64,000 bases of DNA from JAIVJZ01 sp035645695 (GCA_035645695.1 DASQMC010000077.1:1-64000), one strand, 5' to 3'; numbered from the stretch's first letter, positions 36,547 to 45,706 are shown. Numbers and translations: made by a program. Notes: generated from the letters alone by a model not told the origin.

Positions 36547-38163
36547 ATGACTAACGAACCGGTTCTCCGCATGGAGGGCATCACGAAAATCTTTTCGGGC
36601 GTGACCGCTTTGGCGAACGTGTCGCTTGAGTTGGGGCGCGGCGAGGTGCATGCGCTCGTGGGCGAGAACGGAGCGGGGAAGTCCACGCTCATCAAGATCA
36701 TGACCGGCGCATACACGCGCGACGGCGGGGAGATGTTTCTCGAAGGCCGCGCGGTGGATTTTCGCACGCCCGAAGATGCGCAAGCGGCGGGCGTCGTGGC
36801 CGTCTATCAGGAAGTCAACCTGCTCACCTTTCGCACGGTCGCCGAGAACATCTATCTGGGGCGCGAGCCGCGCCGCTTCGGCCTCATCGACTGGAAGCGG
36901 ATGAACGCGGAGGCCGACGCGCTCTTGAAACGCCTCGGCCTCGACATAGACCCGCGCGCGCCGCTCGGCAGTCTTAATATCGCGCTCAGGCAGATGGTGG
37001 CGATTGCTCGCGGCGTCTCGTTCGATGCGAAGGTCGTCGTGCTCGACGAGCCGACGAGTTCTTTGACGGAACACGAGGTGCAAATTCTCTACGACGTGAT
37101 CCGGCGACTCAAAGCCGAAGGCACGGCGGTCGTCTACATCAGCCATCGCTTCGACGAGTTGTACACCGTGTGCAACCGCGTGACGATCCTGCGCGACGGG
37201 CGCTTCGTCGCCACGCGCCCGCTGGCGGGGTTAGAAAAAATCGACCTCGTCTGCCTCATGCTCGGCAAGCAGCGCGAGGAGCTGCGACAGGGCACGACCG
37301 CTTTCAGAGGCACGGGCACGGGCGATGCGGCGGAGACGCCGCTTCTGAGCGCGGAGAATTTGAAGCGCGGGCGGAAACTCAACGACGTGACGGTGGAGGT
37401 GGCGCGCGGCGAGATCGTCGGCATGGCCGGTTTGCTCGGTTCGGGACGGACGGAGACGGCGCGCGCCATCTTCGGCGCGGACAGCGTAGAAGGGGGCGAG
37501 GTGCGTCTGGAAGGAAAGACGATCCGGCGCGGCTCCGTCAACGAGTCGATAGATTCCGGCATCGCGTTTCTCACGGAAGACCGCAAGGCCGAAGGCATCA
37601 TCCCGGAACTCTCTGTGCGCGAAAACCTGACGCTCGCCGCGCTGCCCGCGCTCTCGACGCTCGGCGTCGTTTCGCGCGCGCGCCAAACCGAGATCGTGGA
37701 CAAGTTCATGAAGCGGCTCGGCATCAAGGCCGCCAATGCCGATCAGAAAATCCGCGAATTGTCCGGCGGCAACCAGCAGAAGGTTCTGCTCGCGCGCTGG
37801 CTCTGCAAGAATCCGAAGTTTCTCATTCTCGACGAGCCGACGCGCGGCATAGACATCGGCGCGAAGGGCGAGATTCAGTCGCTGGTCGGCGAACTCGCGG
37901 CGGGCGGCCTCGGCGTCCTGATGATCTCCTCGGAGTTGGAAGAGTTGGTGGAAGGCAGTTCGCGCGTCGTCGTGATGCGCGACGGGCAGCGCGTGGGCGA
38001 ACTGCGCGGCGAAGACATCTCGCAGGACAACATCATCCGCGCGATGGCCGAAGGCATGACCGGCGAGGCGACCGCCGCTTCGACCGCGACCACGCACGCG
38101 ACGGACACCAGGCCGCGCGCCGCCACACCGCCCGCCGGGGAACCGCCCGCGGAAGGAGCCTAA
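36547..38163 (+). CDS. ytfR: sugar ABC transporter ATP-binding protein (YtfR-like, two ABC domains)
   Basis: The 538-residue protein carries two nucleotide-binding domains. The first has Walker A GENGAGKST (39-47), the atypical signature LNIALRQMVAIARG and Walker B VVVLDEPTSSL. The second has a degenerate Walker A (GLLGSGRTE), signature LSGGNQQKV and Walker B FLILDEPTRGID. This pattern is normal for RbsA/XylG/YtfR proteins. No ribosome site is visible because repeat R5 directly abuts the start. The C-terminal 30 residues are Ala/Thr/Pro-rich. The downstream permease starts eight bases later. Confidence 0.93.
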   Translation: MTNEPVLRMEGITKIFSGVTALANVSLELGRGEVHALVGENGAGKSTLIKIMTGAYTRDGGEMFLEGRAVDFRTPEDAQAAGVVAVYQEVNLLTFRTVAENIYLGREPRRFGLIDWKRMNAEADALLKRLGLDIDPRAPLGSLNIALRQMVAIARGVSFDAKVVVLDEPTSSLTEHEVQILYDVIRRLKAEGTAVVYISHRFDELYTVCNRVTILRDGRFVATRPLAGLEKIDLVCLMLGKQREELRQGTTAFRGTGTGDAAETPLLSAENLKRGRKLNDVTVEVARGEIVGMAGLLGSGRTETARAIFGADSVEGGEVRLEGKTIRRGSVNESIDSGIAFLTEDRKAEGIIPELSVRENLTLAALPALSTLGVVSRARQTEIVDKFMKRLGIKAANADQKIRELSGGNQQKVLLARWLCKNPKFLILDEPTRGIDIGAKGEIQSLVGELAAGGLGVLMISSELEELVEGSSRVVVMRDGQRVGELRGEDISQDNIIRAMAEGMTGEATAASTATTHATDTRPRAATPPAGEPPAEGA

Positions 38164-38170
38164 TTAGAAG

Positions 38171-39148
38171 ATGCAGAACGCCACCCCCGTCAACAGCGCG
38201 GGCGCGAGGGGCGCGCGCCGGACGCTCCTCGCCGATTACGGCCCGACATACGGCGCGCTCGCCGCGCTCATTCTGCTCGTCCTCGCCAACGCGCTCTTCA
38301 CGCCGAACTTCGCCGACGTGAACAACTTGCGCAACATCCTTCTGCAAGTCGCGCCCACGGTGCTCGTCGCCGTCGGCATGACGCTCGTCATCGCGACGGG
38401 CGGCATAGACCTCTCCGTCGGCTCGGTGATGGCGATTGCCGCCGCGCTCGCCGCGACGAACCTCGAACGCGGCCTCCTGCCCGCCGTGCTCGTCGGGCTT
38501 TTCGCCGCGCTCGCCGTCGGCCTCGTCAACGGCGCGCTCATCTCCGGCTTCCGCATCCAGCCGATCATCGTGACGCTTGCGCTCCTGATCACCGGGCGCG
38601 GCGTGGCGCAGGTCATCAGCCGGGGCGGGCAGATCATTTTGATCGAAGACCGGAACTTCATGTCGCTCGGAAAGGGCTTCGTCGGGCCTGTGCCGATGTC
38701 GGTCGTCGTGATGCTCTTGGTGGTCGCCATAGCGATCTTCGTGATGCGCGCGACGAGTTTTGGCCGCTACGTCGTCGCCGTAGGAGGGAACGAAGCGGCG
38801 GCACGGCTGTCGGGCGTCAAAGTTCACCGGACGAAGATCATGGTCTATGCGCTGAGCGGCCTGCTCGCCGGACTCGCCGGGCTGATCGAGGCCGCGAAGG
38901 CCGAGGCGAGCGACGCGACGAAGGTCGGCCTCTACATCGAACTCGACGCGATTGCGGCGGTCGTCGTCGGCGGCACGCCCCTGACGGGCGGGCGCGTCAC
39001 GGTCGTCGGCACGCTCATCGGCGCGCTCATCATGCAAGTCATCACGACGAGTTTCAACATGCTCGGCATCGGCTTCGCGTGGTCGCTCGTTTTGAAGGCG
39101 GCGATCATCCTCGTCGCCGTCTATATTCAACGCCCCAAAGTGGCCTGA
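38171..39148 (+). CDS. ytfT: sugar ABC transporter permease (YtfT-like)
   Basis: The 325-residue membrane protein has about eight helices and belongs to the RbsC/AraH family, with the hallmarks GGIDLSVGSVMAIAA, the coupling-type segment YVVAVGGNEAAARLSGV, and GGTPLTGGRVTVVGTLIGAL. AGGAG lies twelve bases upstream. It forms the first of two permeases that, as in the YtfRT-YjfF system, probably work as a heterodimer. Confidence 0.9.
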   Translation: MQNATPVNSAGARGARRTLLADYGPTYGALAALILLVLANALFTPNFADVNNLRNILLQVAPTVLVAVGMTLVIATGGIDLSVGSVMAIAAALAATNLERGLLPAVLVGLFAALAVGLVNGALISGFRIQPIIVTLALLITGRGVAQVISRGGQIILIEDRNFMSLGKGFVGPVPMSVVVMLLVVAIAIFVMRATSFGRYVVAVGGNEAAARLSGVKVHRTKIMVYALSGLLAGLAGLIEAAKAEASDATKVGLYIELDAIAAVVVGGTPLTGGRVTVVGTLIGALIMQVITTSFNMLGIGFAWSLVLKAAIILVAVYIQRPKVA

Positions 39149-39160
39149 CTTTACTTGCGC

Positions 39161-40711
39161 ATGAAAAAACAACCCCGTGCATCCGTCGCTGTAGTAGTAG
39201 TAGTCTTCGCGCTCGTCTTCGCGCTCTCCATCGCGCCCGCCGCTCGCGCGCAAGGCGCGGCGAAGGGGTCGGTCGAGAGTGGCAAGCGTTACCCGCGTCT
39301 GGTCGTCCGCAACGCCACCGTGATTGACGGCAACGGGACGCCCGCCTCGGGGCCGTTCGACATCGTGATCGTAAACGACACGATTGCGGAAGTGGTTGCG
39401 CTCGATCCGGTGACGGTCAAGAGCGGGACGGCGCGGCGTCCGGCGGGCGACGTGGAGATCGATGCGACGGGCAAGTACGTGATGCCCGGTTTGATCAACG
39501 CGCACGGGCACGTGCAGGAGGAACGCGGGGGCGTCGCGCAACCGCTCGACTACGAATTCAAGCTGTGGCTCGCGTGCGGCATCACGACGGTGCGCGACGT
39601 GGGCAGCAACACGGCGAAGACGCTCGCGCTCAAGCGCGCAAGCGCGGCGGGCGAGGTGGCCGCGCCGCGGTTTTTCGTCTACGCGGTTTATGCGGCAGGC
39701 GGCGCGCCGCGAACGGCCGAGGCCGCGCGCCAGCGCGTGCGGGATTTGAAGGCGCAGGGCGTGGACGGCCTCAAGATGTTCGCGATGGATCGCGACCTGA
39801 TGGCGGCGGCGTGGGACGAGGCGCGCAAACAGGGCTTGCGCATCGCTCATCACGCGGGCGTCGCCGAGACGAACGCGTGGGACGACATCCGTTTCGGCAC
39901 GACCTCAATCGAACACTGGTACGGCATCCCCGACGCGGCGATTGAGGGCGGCGTGCAGAATTTCCCGTCTTCCTACAATTACAACAACGAGGTGGATCGT
40001 TTTCGTTACGCGGGTCGGCTGTGGCGCGAGGCGAACTGGGAGCGCTTGATGAAGGTGCTCGACGGGATGGTGGAAGCGCGCGTGGCGTGGGACACGACGC
40101 TCGTCATCTACGAGGCGAGCCGCGACCTGCAACGCGCGCAGACGCAGCCGTGGTTCGCCGAGTACCTGCACCCGACGCTCGAAGATTACTTCCGCCCCGA
40201 CCCCGCGAATCACGGCTCGTATTTCATCGGATGGACTTCGACGGACGAGGCTTACTGGAAAGAGAACTACCGCATCTGGATGTCCGTCCTGCGCGAGTTC
40301 GAGCGGCGCGGCGGCATCATCGGCGTGGGCGAGGACGCAGGGTTCATCTATCAGATGTACGGCTTCGGGCTGATCAGGGAGTTGGAGTTGCATCAGGAGG
40401 CGGGCTTCCACACGCTCAAAGTGATCCAACACGCCACGGGCAATAACGCGCGTATTCTCGGACAGGAGGAACGCCTCGGGCGCGTGCGCGCGGGCTACGC
40501 GGCCGACCTGCTGGTGGTGAACGGCAACCCGCTTGAAAATCTGAAGGTGCTCTACCCGGTGGGCGTGGAGACGATTCGAGACGGCCGCGCCGTGCGCACG
40601 GGCGGCATCGAATGGACGATTAAGGACGGCATCCCGTATCACGCGCCGACGATGTTTGCCGGAGTCAAAGAGATCGTGGCGAAGGCGCGCGCGGAGCGGC
40701 GGAAGAAGTGA
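39161..40711 (+). CDS. secreted amidohydrolase inside the sugar-transport operon
   Basis: The 516-residue protein has a signal peptide (about 1-30) and the imidazolonepropionase-like amidohydrolase fold. Metal-site candidates are HGH after MPGLINA, H in IAHHAG, H in TSIEHW and D in GVGEDAGF. A C-terminal RVRAGYAADLLVVNGNPLENL block closes the composite beta domain. Such enzymes hydrolyse amides, lactones or dipeptides. The substrate is not predictable. A TTG two codons upstream (39155) is an alternative start. The gene begins twelve bases after ytfT, so it is cotranscribed, yet it is not a transporter part. Confidence 0.85.
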   Translation: MKKQPRASVAVVVVVFALVFALSIAPAARAQGAAKGSVESGKRYPRLVVRNATVIDGNGTPASGPFDIVIVNDTIAEVVALDPVTVKSGTARRPAGDVEIDATGKYVMPGLINAHGHVQEERGGVAQPLDYEFKLWLACGITTVRDVGSNTAKTLALKRASAAGEVAAPRFFVYAVYAAGGAPRTAEAARQRVRDLKAQGVDGLKMFAMDRDLMAAAWDEARKQGLRIAHHAGVAETNAWDDIRFGTTSIEHWYGIPDAAIEGGVQNFPSSYNYNNEVDRFRYAGRLWREANWERLMKVLDGMVEARVAWDTTLVIYEASRDLQRAQTQPWFAEYLHPTLEDYFRPDPANHGSYFIGWTSTDEAYWKENYRIWMSVLREFERRGGIIGVGEDAGFIYQMYGFGLIRELELHQEAGFHTLKVIQHATGNNARILGQEERLGRVRAGYAADLLVVNGNPLENLKVLYPVGVETIRDGRAVRTGGIEWTIKDGIPYHAPTMFAGVKEIVAKARAERRKK

Positions 40712-40759
40712 GAGGAATGATGTCCGGGATGTTGGTTGAATCGAGCGAATGAATGGTTC

Positions 40760-40851
40760 AACGCAGAGGCGCGGAGATCGCGCGCAGGTCGCGGAGGCTT
40801 GACGGCCTCAAAGCCTCCGCGACCTCCGCGCGATCTCCGCGCCTCTGCGTT
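40760..40851. repeat. near-perfect 41-bp inverted repeat R6
   Basis: Arms 40760-40800 and 40811-40851 differ at one of 41 positions and enclose a 10-nt loop. It contains AACGCAGAGGCGCGGAG type words related to those of R1 (CGCAGAGGCACAGAG). It lies between the amidohydrolase and the second permease gene and would form a very stable RNA hairpin. Confidence 0.9.
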
Positions 40852-40925
40852 AAGACGATGACAACCGGCACGCGACTGAAAAACTAAACTCAACGCATCC
40901 GCATTGACGAGAGACGGAGAAACTT

Positions 40926-41921
40926 ATGAGCCAGTCGGCTACAACCATCGACACGGAGGGTTCGGCCGCAGGCCGACTGGCGCGTGCGCGCTTCGCTACC
41001 TTCGTGCAGCGGCAGGGCGCGCTCCTCGCGCTGGTGGGGCTTTTCATCTTCGCGGTGATCCGCTACGAGCGTTTCCTGACGGAAGAGAATCTGGTGAATG
41101 TGCTGCGCCAGAACAGCATGCTGGGAATCATCGCCCTCGGTATGACGTTCGTTATCCTGACGGGCGGCATCGATCTCTCGGTCGGGTCGCTGATGGCGGT
41201 GGCCGGTGTGGCGGCGGCCAGCCTGTCGGGGCGCGGCGTGCTCGTGGCGGTGCTCGGGGCGGTCGCGATAACGACCGTGCTCGGTCTCATCAACGGTGCG
41301 GTGATCGCCAAAGCGCGCATCCAGCCCTTCATCGTGACGCTGGCGATGATGATCGCGGCGCGCGGGCTGGTGCTGGCATATACGGGCGAGAAGTCGGTTC
41401 CCATCGGTAAAACGGCCGAGTGGCTCAGGTGGCTGGGCGACAAAAACGTCAGGCCGCTGCCGCTCGCAATCGTCATTCTGATTGGGGCATTCGCGCTCGG
41501 CTGGCTTGTCCTGAATCACACGCGGTTCGGCCGTCACGTCTACGCGCTCGGCGACAACGACGAGGCCGCGCGCCTGATGGGCTTGAACACGTCGCGCGTG
41601 ACGATAGCCGTCTATGCTCTCAGCGGTGCGCTCGCCGGACTCGCGGGCGTGCTCGATGCGGCGCAGGGCAGCGTGGGGCGACCCGTCGCCGGGCAGGGCG
41701 ACGAGTTGAACGCGATTGCGGCGGTGGTCGTCGGCGGCACACTGTTGACGGGCGGTCAGGGCAGCGTCCTGTCAACGCTCGTCGGCGTGCTCTTGCTCGG
41801 CCTCATCTTCAACGTCTTCAATTTCGAGGGCTGGATCAGCCCCTGGTGGCAGGCGGTCTTGCGCGGGTTGTTCCTGCTCGTCGTCGTCATCGTGCAGAAT
41901 CGCCTGAGCAGCCGGAAGTGA
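40926..41921 (+). CDS. yjfF: sugar ABC transporter permease (YjfF-like)
   Basis: The 331-residue RbsC-type permease has MTFVILTGGIDLSVGSLMAVAG, YALGDNDEAARLMGLN and GGTLLTGGQGSVLSTLVGVLL. Its length and second-permease role fit YjfF. GGAGA precedes the ATG. It is separated from ytfT by the amidohydrolase gene and repeat R6, so expression relative to ytfT may be lowered by the hairpin. Confidence 0.9.
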   Translation: MSQSATTIDTEGSAAGRLARARFATFVQRQGALLALVGLFIFAVIRYERFLTEENLVNVLRQNSMLGIIALGMTFVILTGGIDLSVGSLMAVAGVAAASLSGRGVLVAVLGAVAITTVLGLINGAVIAKARIQPFIVTLAMMIAARGLVLAYTGEKSVPIGKTAEWLRWLGDKNVRPLPLAIVILIGAFALGWLVLNHTRFGRHVYALGDNDEAARLMGLNTSRVTIAVYALSGALAGLAGVLDAAQGSVGRPVAGQGDELNAIAAVVVGGTLLTGGQGSVLSTLVGVLLLGLIFNVFNFEGWISPWWQAVLRGLFLLVVVIVQNRLSSRK

Positions 41922-41938
41922 AAGAAGGGACGACTAAG

Positions 41939-41999
41939 AATTGATTCATTGATATATCGGTTCATTGATTCAATGAAGAAATGAATCAATGGATCAATT
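41939..41999. repeat. AT-rich inverted repeat R7
   Basis: 15-bp arms (41939-41953 and 41985-41999) match at 14 positions. An inner near-palindrome TTCATTGATTCAATGAA lies at 41961-41977. The words TTGATTC and ATTGATT link it to R10. It follows the last transporter gene and may end that transcript. Confidence 0.75.
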
Positions 42000-42111
42000 C
42001 TTCCTCATCCCTCCGCCTTCATCCCTTATCCCTCTCCCCTTTCCCCCGCAGGCCACATCGGTTAAGATTCGAAACGTTCTGCCTGTTTCACCGAAAGGAT
42101 AATTGACACAA

Positions 42112-43251
42112 ATGAAAGTCCAATCCCCCGCCCGGTTTCTCCTCTCCCTCGTCGCGCTCATCGTGGTCGCCCTCGCGCCCGCAGCCGTTCGCGCGCAGGA
42201 CGCACGAAGCGCGCTCACGAATTTCCCGGAATCCCAAGCCGTCCTGTACATCAATGCGCGCCGCCTGATCAACGAGGCCGCGCCGACCGTCGTGCCGCCG
42301 GAGGTGCTCAACAAGGCGCTCGCCGATGCCAAGCAGTTCATAGACCTCAACGGGATCGAATACGTGATCGCGGGCGCGCGCCTGAAAGGCGACATGTCTG
42401 CGAAGCAGATGCCGGAGTTTCTGCTGATCATGCGTGGCAACTTCAGCGCGGACGCTTTGTTGTCCGGCGCGCGGATGATGGGGCAGGACATGTACACGCA
42501 GGAGACCGTCGGCACGAGAACCATCAACGTTTTCACTCTCAACAAGCCCGCGCCCGCCGACGACGCCCCGGCCGCCGGACAACAGAAATCGAAGAAGTTT
42601 CCCATCGATCAAATCGCGGCGGTCGCGCTCGACGCCAACACCATCGCCGTCGGCATCCCGGCCTATTTGAGAGACGCGATTGCCGAGGGCGGCGAACGCC
42701 CGCGCCTCAAGCCGGAGTTGGTTGACCTCGCCATGCGCGATGCGAACACGCTCGTGAGCATGGTCGCCGATATCCCGGTGGGCATGTCGCAGCATCTGCG
42801 TGCGATGGGCGCGCCCGCGAACGCCGAGATGCAGCGTATGGTTGACGCGGTGCGGCAGGTGCAGGTGGCGGTGAGCATGCAGCCCTCGACCTTCGGCGTG
42901 CAGTCGATCATCCGCATGGACGACGCGGAAAAAGCGTCGGCTCTGAGCGGTCTGGTCAACATGGGACTCGGCTTCGTCAAAGGCGAGATCGCGAAGGAGT
43001 TGCAGAAGGCGGGCGCCTCGGACAAGGAGGACAAGGCCGCCCTGCTGCGAGTTATAGAGACGCTCACCAACGCCGCGCGCGGCACAGATGTCGAGTTGGG
43101 TCTCACCTTTCAACAGGCCAGCCTGGTGGAAGTGATCAAGCGGCAAATGATGCCCAAAGCCAAAAAACAGGAGACCGCCCTTGCCCCCGCGCCCGGCGCG
43201 AAGAAGGGCGCGGGGGTGAAACGCCGCCCGGCGCGCCCGCGCAGAAGGTAA
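42112..43251 (+). CDS. secreted hypothetical protein
   Basis: The 379-residue protein has a signal peptide ending AVRAQD (about 1-29). Its alpha/beta body opens with LTNFPESQAVLYINARRL, and the C-terminal end is Lys/Arg/Pro-rich. The layout resembles uncharacterised Acidobacteriota proteins, possibly related to the DUF3352-type exported family, but I do not recognise it with confidence. A TTG at 42103 is an alternative start. AAGGA at 42095-42099 is three bases from that TTG and twelve from this ATG. Confidence 0.7.
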   Translation: MKVQSPARFLLSLVALIVVALAPAAVRAQDARSALTNFPESQAVLYINARRLINEAAPTVVPPEVLNKALADAKQFIDLNGIEYVIAGARLKGDMSAKQMPEFLLIMRGNFSADALLSGARMMGQDMYTQETVGTRTINVFTLNKPAPADDAPAAGQQKSKKFPIDQIAAVALDANTIAVGIPAYLRDAIAEGGERPRLKPELVDLAMRDANTLVSMVADIPVGMSQHLRAMGAPANAEMQRMVDAVRQVQVAVSMQPSTFGVQSIIRMDDAEKASALSGLVNMGLGFVKGEIAKELQKAGASDKEDKAALLRVIETLTNAARGTDVELGLTFQQASLVEVIKRQMMPKAKKQETALAPAPGAKKGAGVKRRPARPRRR

Positions 43252-43262
43252 GACGGAGTTTG

Positions 43263-44084
43263 ATGACCGAGGGGCGAGACATGAGCGGGGGGAGATATTC
43301 CGCGGCCGAGATTGAAAGTTTCGCGGGCGAAGTGTTGCAGGACGGCTTCTGCGTGCTGCCGGAACATTTTCCCGCCGATACGCTCCGGGCATGGCGCGCG
43401 GCCTTCGCCCCGCTGCTCGCCGAGCACATCGAGCGCGAAGGCCACCTGCGCAACCGGGGCGCGGCGCGCTATTACGTGACGCTCCCGTTCGACGCCCCGT
43501 TCGCAGATTCTTCGATCTATGAAGACCCGGACGTGCTCGCCGTCGTCGAACGCCTCGCCGGTGAAGACTTCACCATGGTGCAACTGGCGACCGACACGCC
43601 GCTCTACGGTTCCGAGTATCAGGACGTGCATCGCGACACGCCGCCGCTTTTTCCCGAAACCGGGCGCGAAACGCCGCCCTATCAAATCGCCGTCAATTTC
43701 CCGCTCGTCGAAGTGACGGCCGAGAACGGCCCCTTCGAGGTGGCGCGCGCGACGCACATGCTGCCGAAACAGGAAGCCCTGCATCTCATCGAGACGGGCG
43801 AGCGAAAACTGGACGCCTTGACGATGCGACTCGGCGACGTGATGGTGCGCGATGTGCGCGGGCTGCATCGCGGCACGCCGAACCGCACGCAGGAGCCGCG
43901 CCCGATGGTGGTCATCGGCTACAGCCGCCGCTGGTTGTTTCGTCCCGAAGTGACCATCCACATCCCGCGCCACGTGCACCGGACGCTCTCGGAGCGCGCC
44001 CGTCGCATGCTGCGCTTCAACCCGGTGGTCGAATCGCTCGACGATCTGCCGCCGACGGAGATTTACCAGGCCTTCGCCTATTGA
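43263..44084 (+). CDS. phytanoyl-CoA dioxygenase (PhyH) family protein
   Basis: The 273-residue protein is a candidate Fe(II)/2-oxoglutarate oxygenase. Iron ligands are visible as HRD in VHRDTPP and the distal H in LHRGTP, and an Arg follows in PNRTQEPRPM. Substrates of this broad family include lipids, secondary metabolites and ectoine. None is implied by the context. GGAG four bases before the ATG at 43263 supports that start, and a second ATG at 43281 is possible. Confidence 0.85.
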   Translation: MTEGRDMSGGRYSAAEIESFAGEVLQDGFCVLPEHFPADTLRAWRAAFAPLLAEHIEREGHLRNRGAARYYVTLPFDAPFADSSIYEDPDVLAVVERLAGEDFTMVQLATDTPLYGSEYQDVHRDTPPLFPETGRETPPYQIAVNFPLVEVTAENGPFEVARATHMLPKQEALHLIETGERKLDALTMRLGDVMVRDVRGLHRGTPNRTQEPRPMVVIGYSRRWLFRPEVTIHIPRHVHRTLSERARRMLRFNPVVESLDDLPPTEIYQAFAY

Positions 44085-44125
44085 GACGAGAAGAACTTAA
44101 TTTAGAGAACAGGAATTTTGAGATT

Positions 44126-44464
44126 ATGAACGAACCCGAAGACTTCTTTGAAGAGATTATCGGCGAAGAAGAAGCATATGACGAGATGGACGCGCCGGAC
44201 GACGACGATGACGATATGGACGACGCGGACTCTTTCGAGGTGCGCACCGCCGTCATGCAGAAGAACGACTTGCTGGCGATCCTCAGTTTGAAGATTTCCG
44301 CCGAGGGCGGCCGCATCGTGCGCGTAGACCCGCGCCAGCGCGTGCCCTCCGCGCAAACATACGAAGACGCCGATGCCGCCACGCATTGGTTCAACCGCAG
44401 TCTCGCCACCAGCCGGCGCAACGGTTGGAACGTCGTCTACGACGGCGAGCCTTCGTTCGGCTGA
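44126..44464 (+). CDS. short acidic hypothetical protein
   Basis: The 112-residue protein begins with about 35 strongly acidic residues (EDFFEEIIGEEEAYDE and a run of Asp). A compact domain follows with LLAILSLKISAEGG and ends NGWNVVYDGEPSFG. I do not recognise the family. AGGA lies eleven bases upstream of this ATG. An in-frame TTG at 44081 would overlap the upstream gene's end. A strong terminator follows. Confidence 0.65.
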   Translation: MNEPEDFFEEIIGEEEAYDEMDAPDDDDDDMDDADSFEVRTAVMQKNDLLAILSLKISAEGGRIVRVDPRQRVPSAQTYEDADAATHWFNRSLATSRRNGWNVVYDGEPSFG

Positions 44465-44488
44465 GAAATATTGCAACCAAAAACCGCG

Positions 44489-44521
44489 CGCGCTTGTCTA
44501 ACCGGCAAGCGCGTTTTTTTT
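44489..44521 (+). terminator. intrinsic terminator after the acidic protein gene
   Basis: CGCGCTTG (44489-44496) pairs perfectly with CAAGCGCG (44506-44513) and is followed by eight T residues. Confidence 0.9.
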
Positions 44522-44642
44522 GTCTGAAACAAAGTCGCACGCCCGGCGTTTATAAAGAGTAGGCCGGGCGCTGGAAGGTCTCACAAACGAGTACGCCCGG
44601 CAATTCCTTTAGAAGCTGGAAGCCCTGCGGAGGCCATCACGG

Positions 44643-45416
44643 GTGAACACCATCAGGACGCTCGTCGTCGACGACGAACCGCTCGCGCGCGAACGCATCA
44701 AGCGTCTCCTCGCGGCCGAAACCGACCTCGAACTCGTCGGCGAATGCGCCGAGGGGCGCGAGGCCGTCGCCGCGATCCACGCGCTCAAGCCCGATCTCGT
44801 CTTCCTCGACATACAGATTCCCGAACTCGACGGTTTCGGCGTCCTCAAGGCCGTCAACGTCGCGCGGATGCCCGCCGTGATCTTCGTCACGGCCTATGAT
44901 CGCTACGCATTGCAGGCCTTCGACGTGAACGCGCTCGACTATTTGTTGAAGCCTTACAACCGCGAACGCTTTCGCAAGGCCGTAGAGCGCGCGCGCGCCC
45001 AACTATCGAACGGGGCGGCCGGGGAACTCAACGAACGCCTGCTCTCGCTGCTGGAAAATTTCAAGACCGAGCCGCAGCGTCATCTCGAACGACTCATGAT
45101 CAAGTCTTCCGGCCGCGTCTTCTTCCTGCGCGCCGAAGAACTCGACTGGATCGAGGCCGACGGCAACTACCTGCGCGTGCATGTGGGACGGGAATCGCAC
45201 CTCATACGCGAAACCATGAACCGGCTCGCTTCAAAACTCGACCCGGATAAGTTCCTGCGCATACACCGCTCCACGCTCGTCAATATCGAGCGAATCAAGG
45301 AACTGCAACCGCTCTTTAGCGGCGACTACGTAGTGATCCTGCGCGACGGCAAACAGTTGACCCTGAGCCGCAGTTACCGCGACAAATTGTTGGAGTTGTT
45401 TGAAAACTCCTCCTGA
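44643..45416 (+). CDS. LytTR-family response regulator
   Basis: The 257-residue protein has a receiver domain (about 3-120) with acidic pocket VVDDEP and phosphoacceptor D56 (VFLDIQIP), and K near 110 (LLKPYN). A LytTR DNA-binding domain follows (about 150-255, with VFFLRAEELDWIEADGNY and FLRIHRSTLVNI). It starts with GTG, with GGAGG upstream. Its cognate kinase is almost certainly the LytS-type protein at 46273, from which it is separated by a Fis-like gene. Confidence 0.95.
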   Translation: MNTIRTLVVDDEPLARERIKRLLAAETDLELVGECAEGREAVAAIHALKPDLVFLDIQIPELDGFGVLKAVNVARMPAVIFVTAYDRYALQAFDVNALDYLLKPYNRERFRKAVERARAQLSNGAAGELNERLLSLLENFKTEPQRHLERLMIKSSGRVFFLRAEELDWIEADGNYLRVHVGRESHLIRETMNRLASKLDPDKFLRIHRSTLVNIERIKELQPLFSGDYVVILRDGKQLTLSRSYRDKLLELFENSS

Positions 45417-45706
45417 GCGGCGGCCGCGCGCGGGCAAGAGCGCGGTTGCTGATTGGTGGGCGCGCCGGCCGGAGCGAGCACGCGTTTCCTTCGCCTTGCG
45501 GCGGCGAGGCTCGCCGGAAAACCGGGAAGTTTCGTCACCCGCGGCGAACCGTTCAGCACCGGATTTCGCGGTTCGTCACATTTCAGTTGCCGCCCGGCGG
45601 GGCGCGTTTAAACTGGCCTCCGCCGTCGTGCCGCGAATGAAAGGGACGCGCCCGACGGCCGCGCCAACCCCGACTTGAGTGGACAGGACGAAATGAGGGA
45701 ACAACT
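45417..45706. other. gap between the response-regulator and Fis-like genes
   Basis: No convincing gene, repeat or promoter is seen in these 290 bp. Short open frames are Arg-rich and without family features. Confidence 0.5.
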
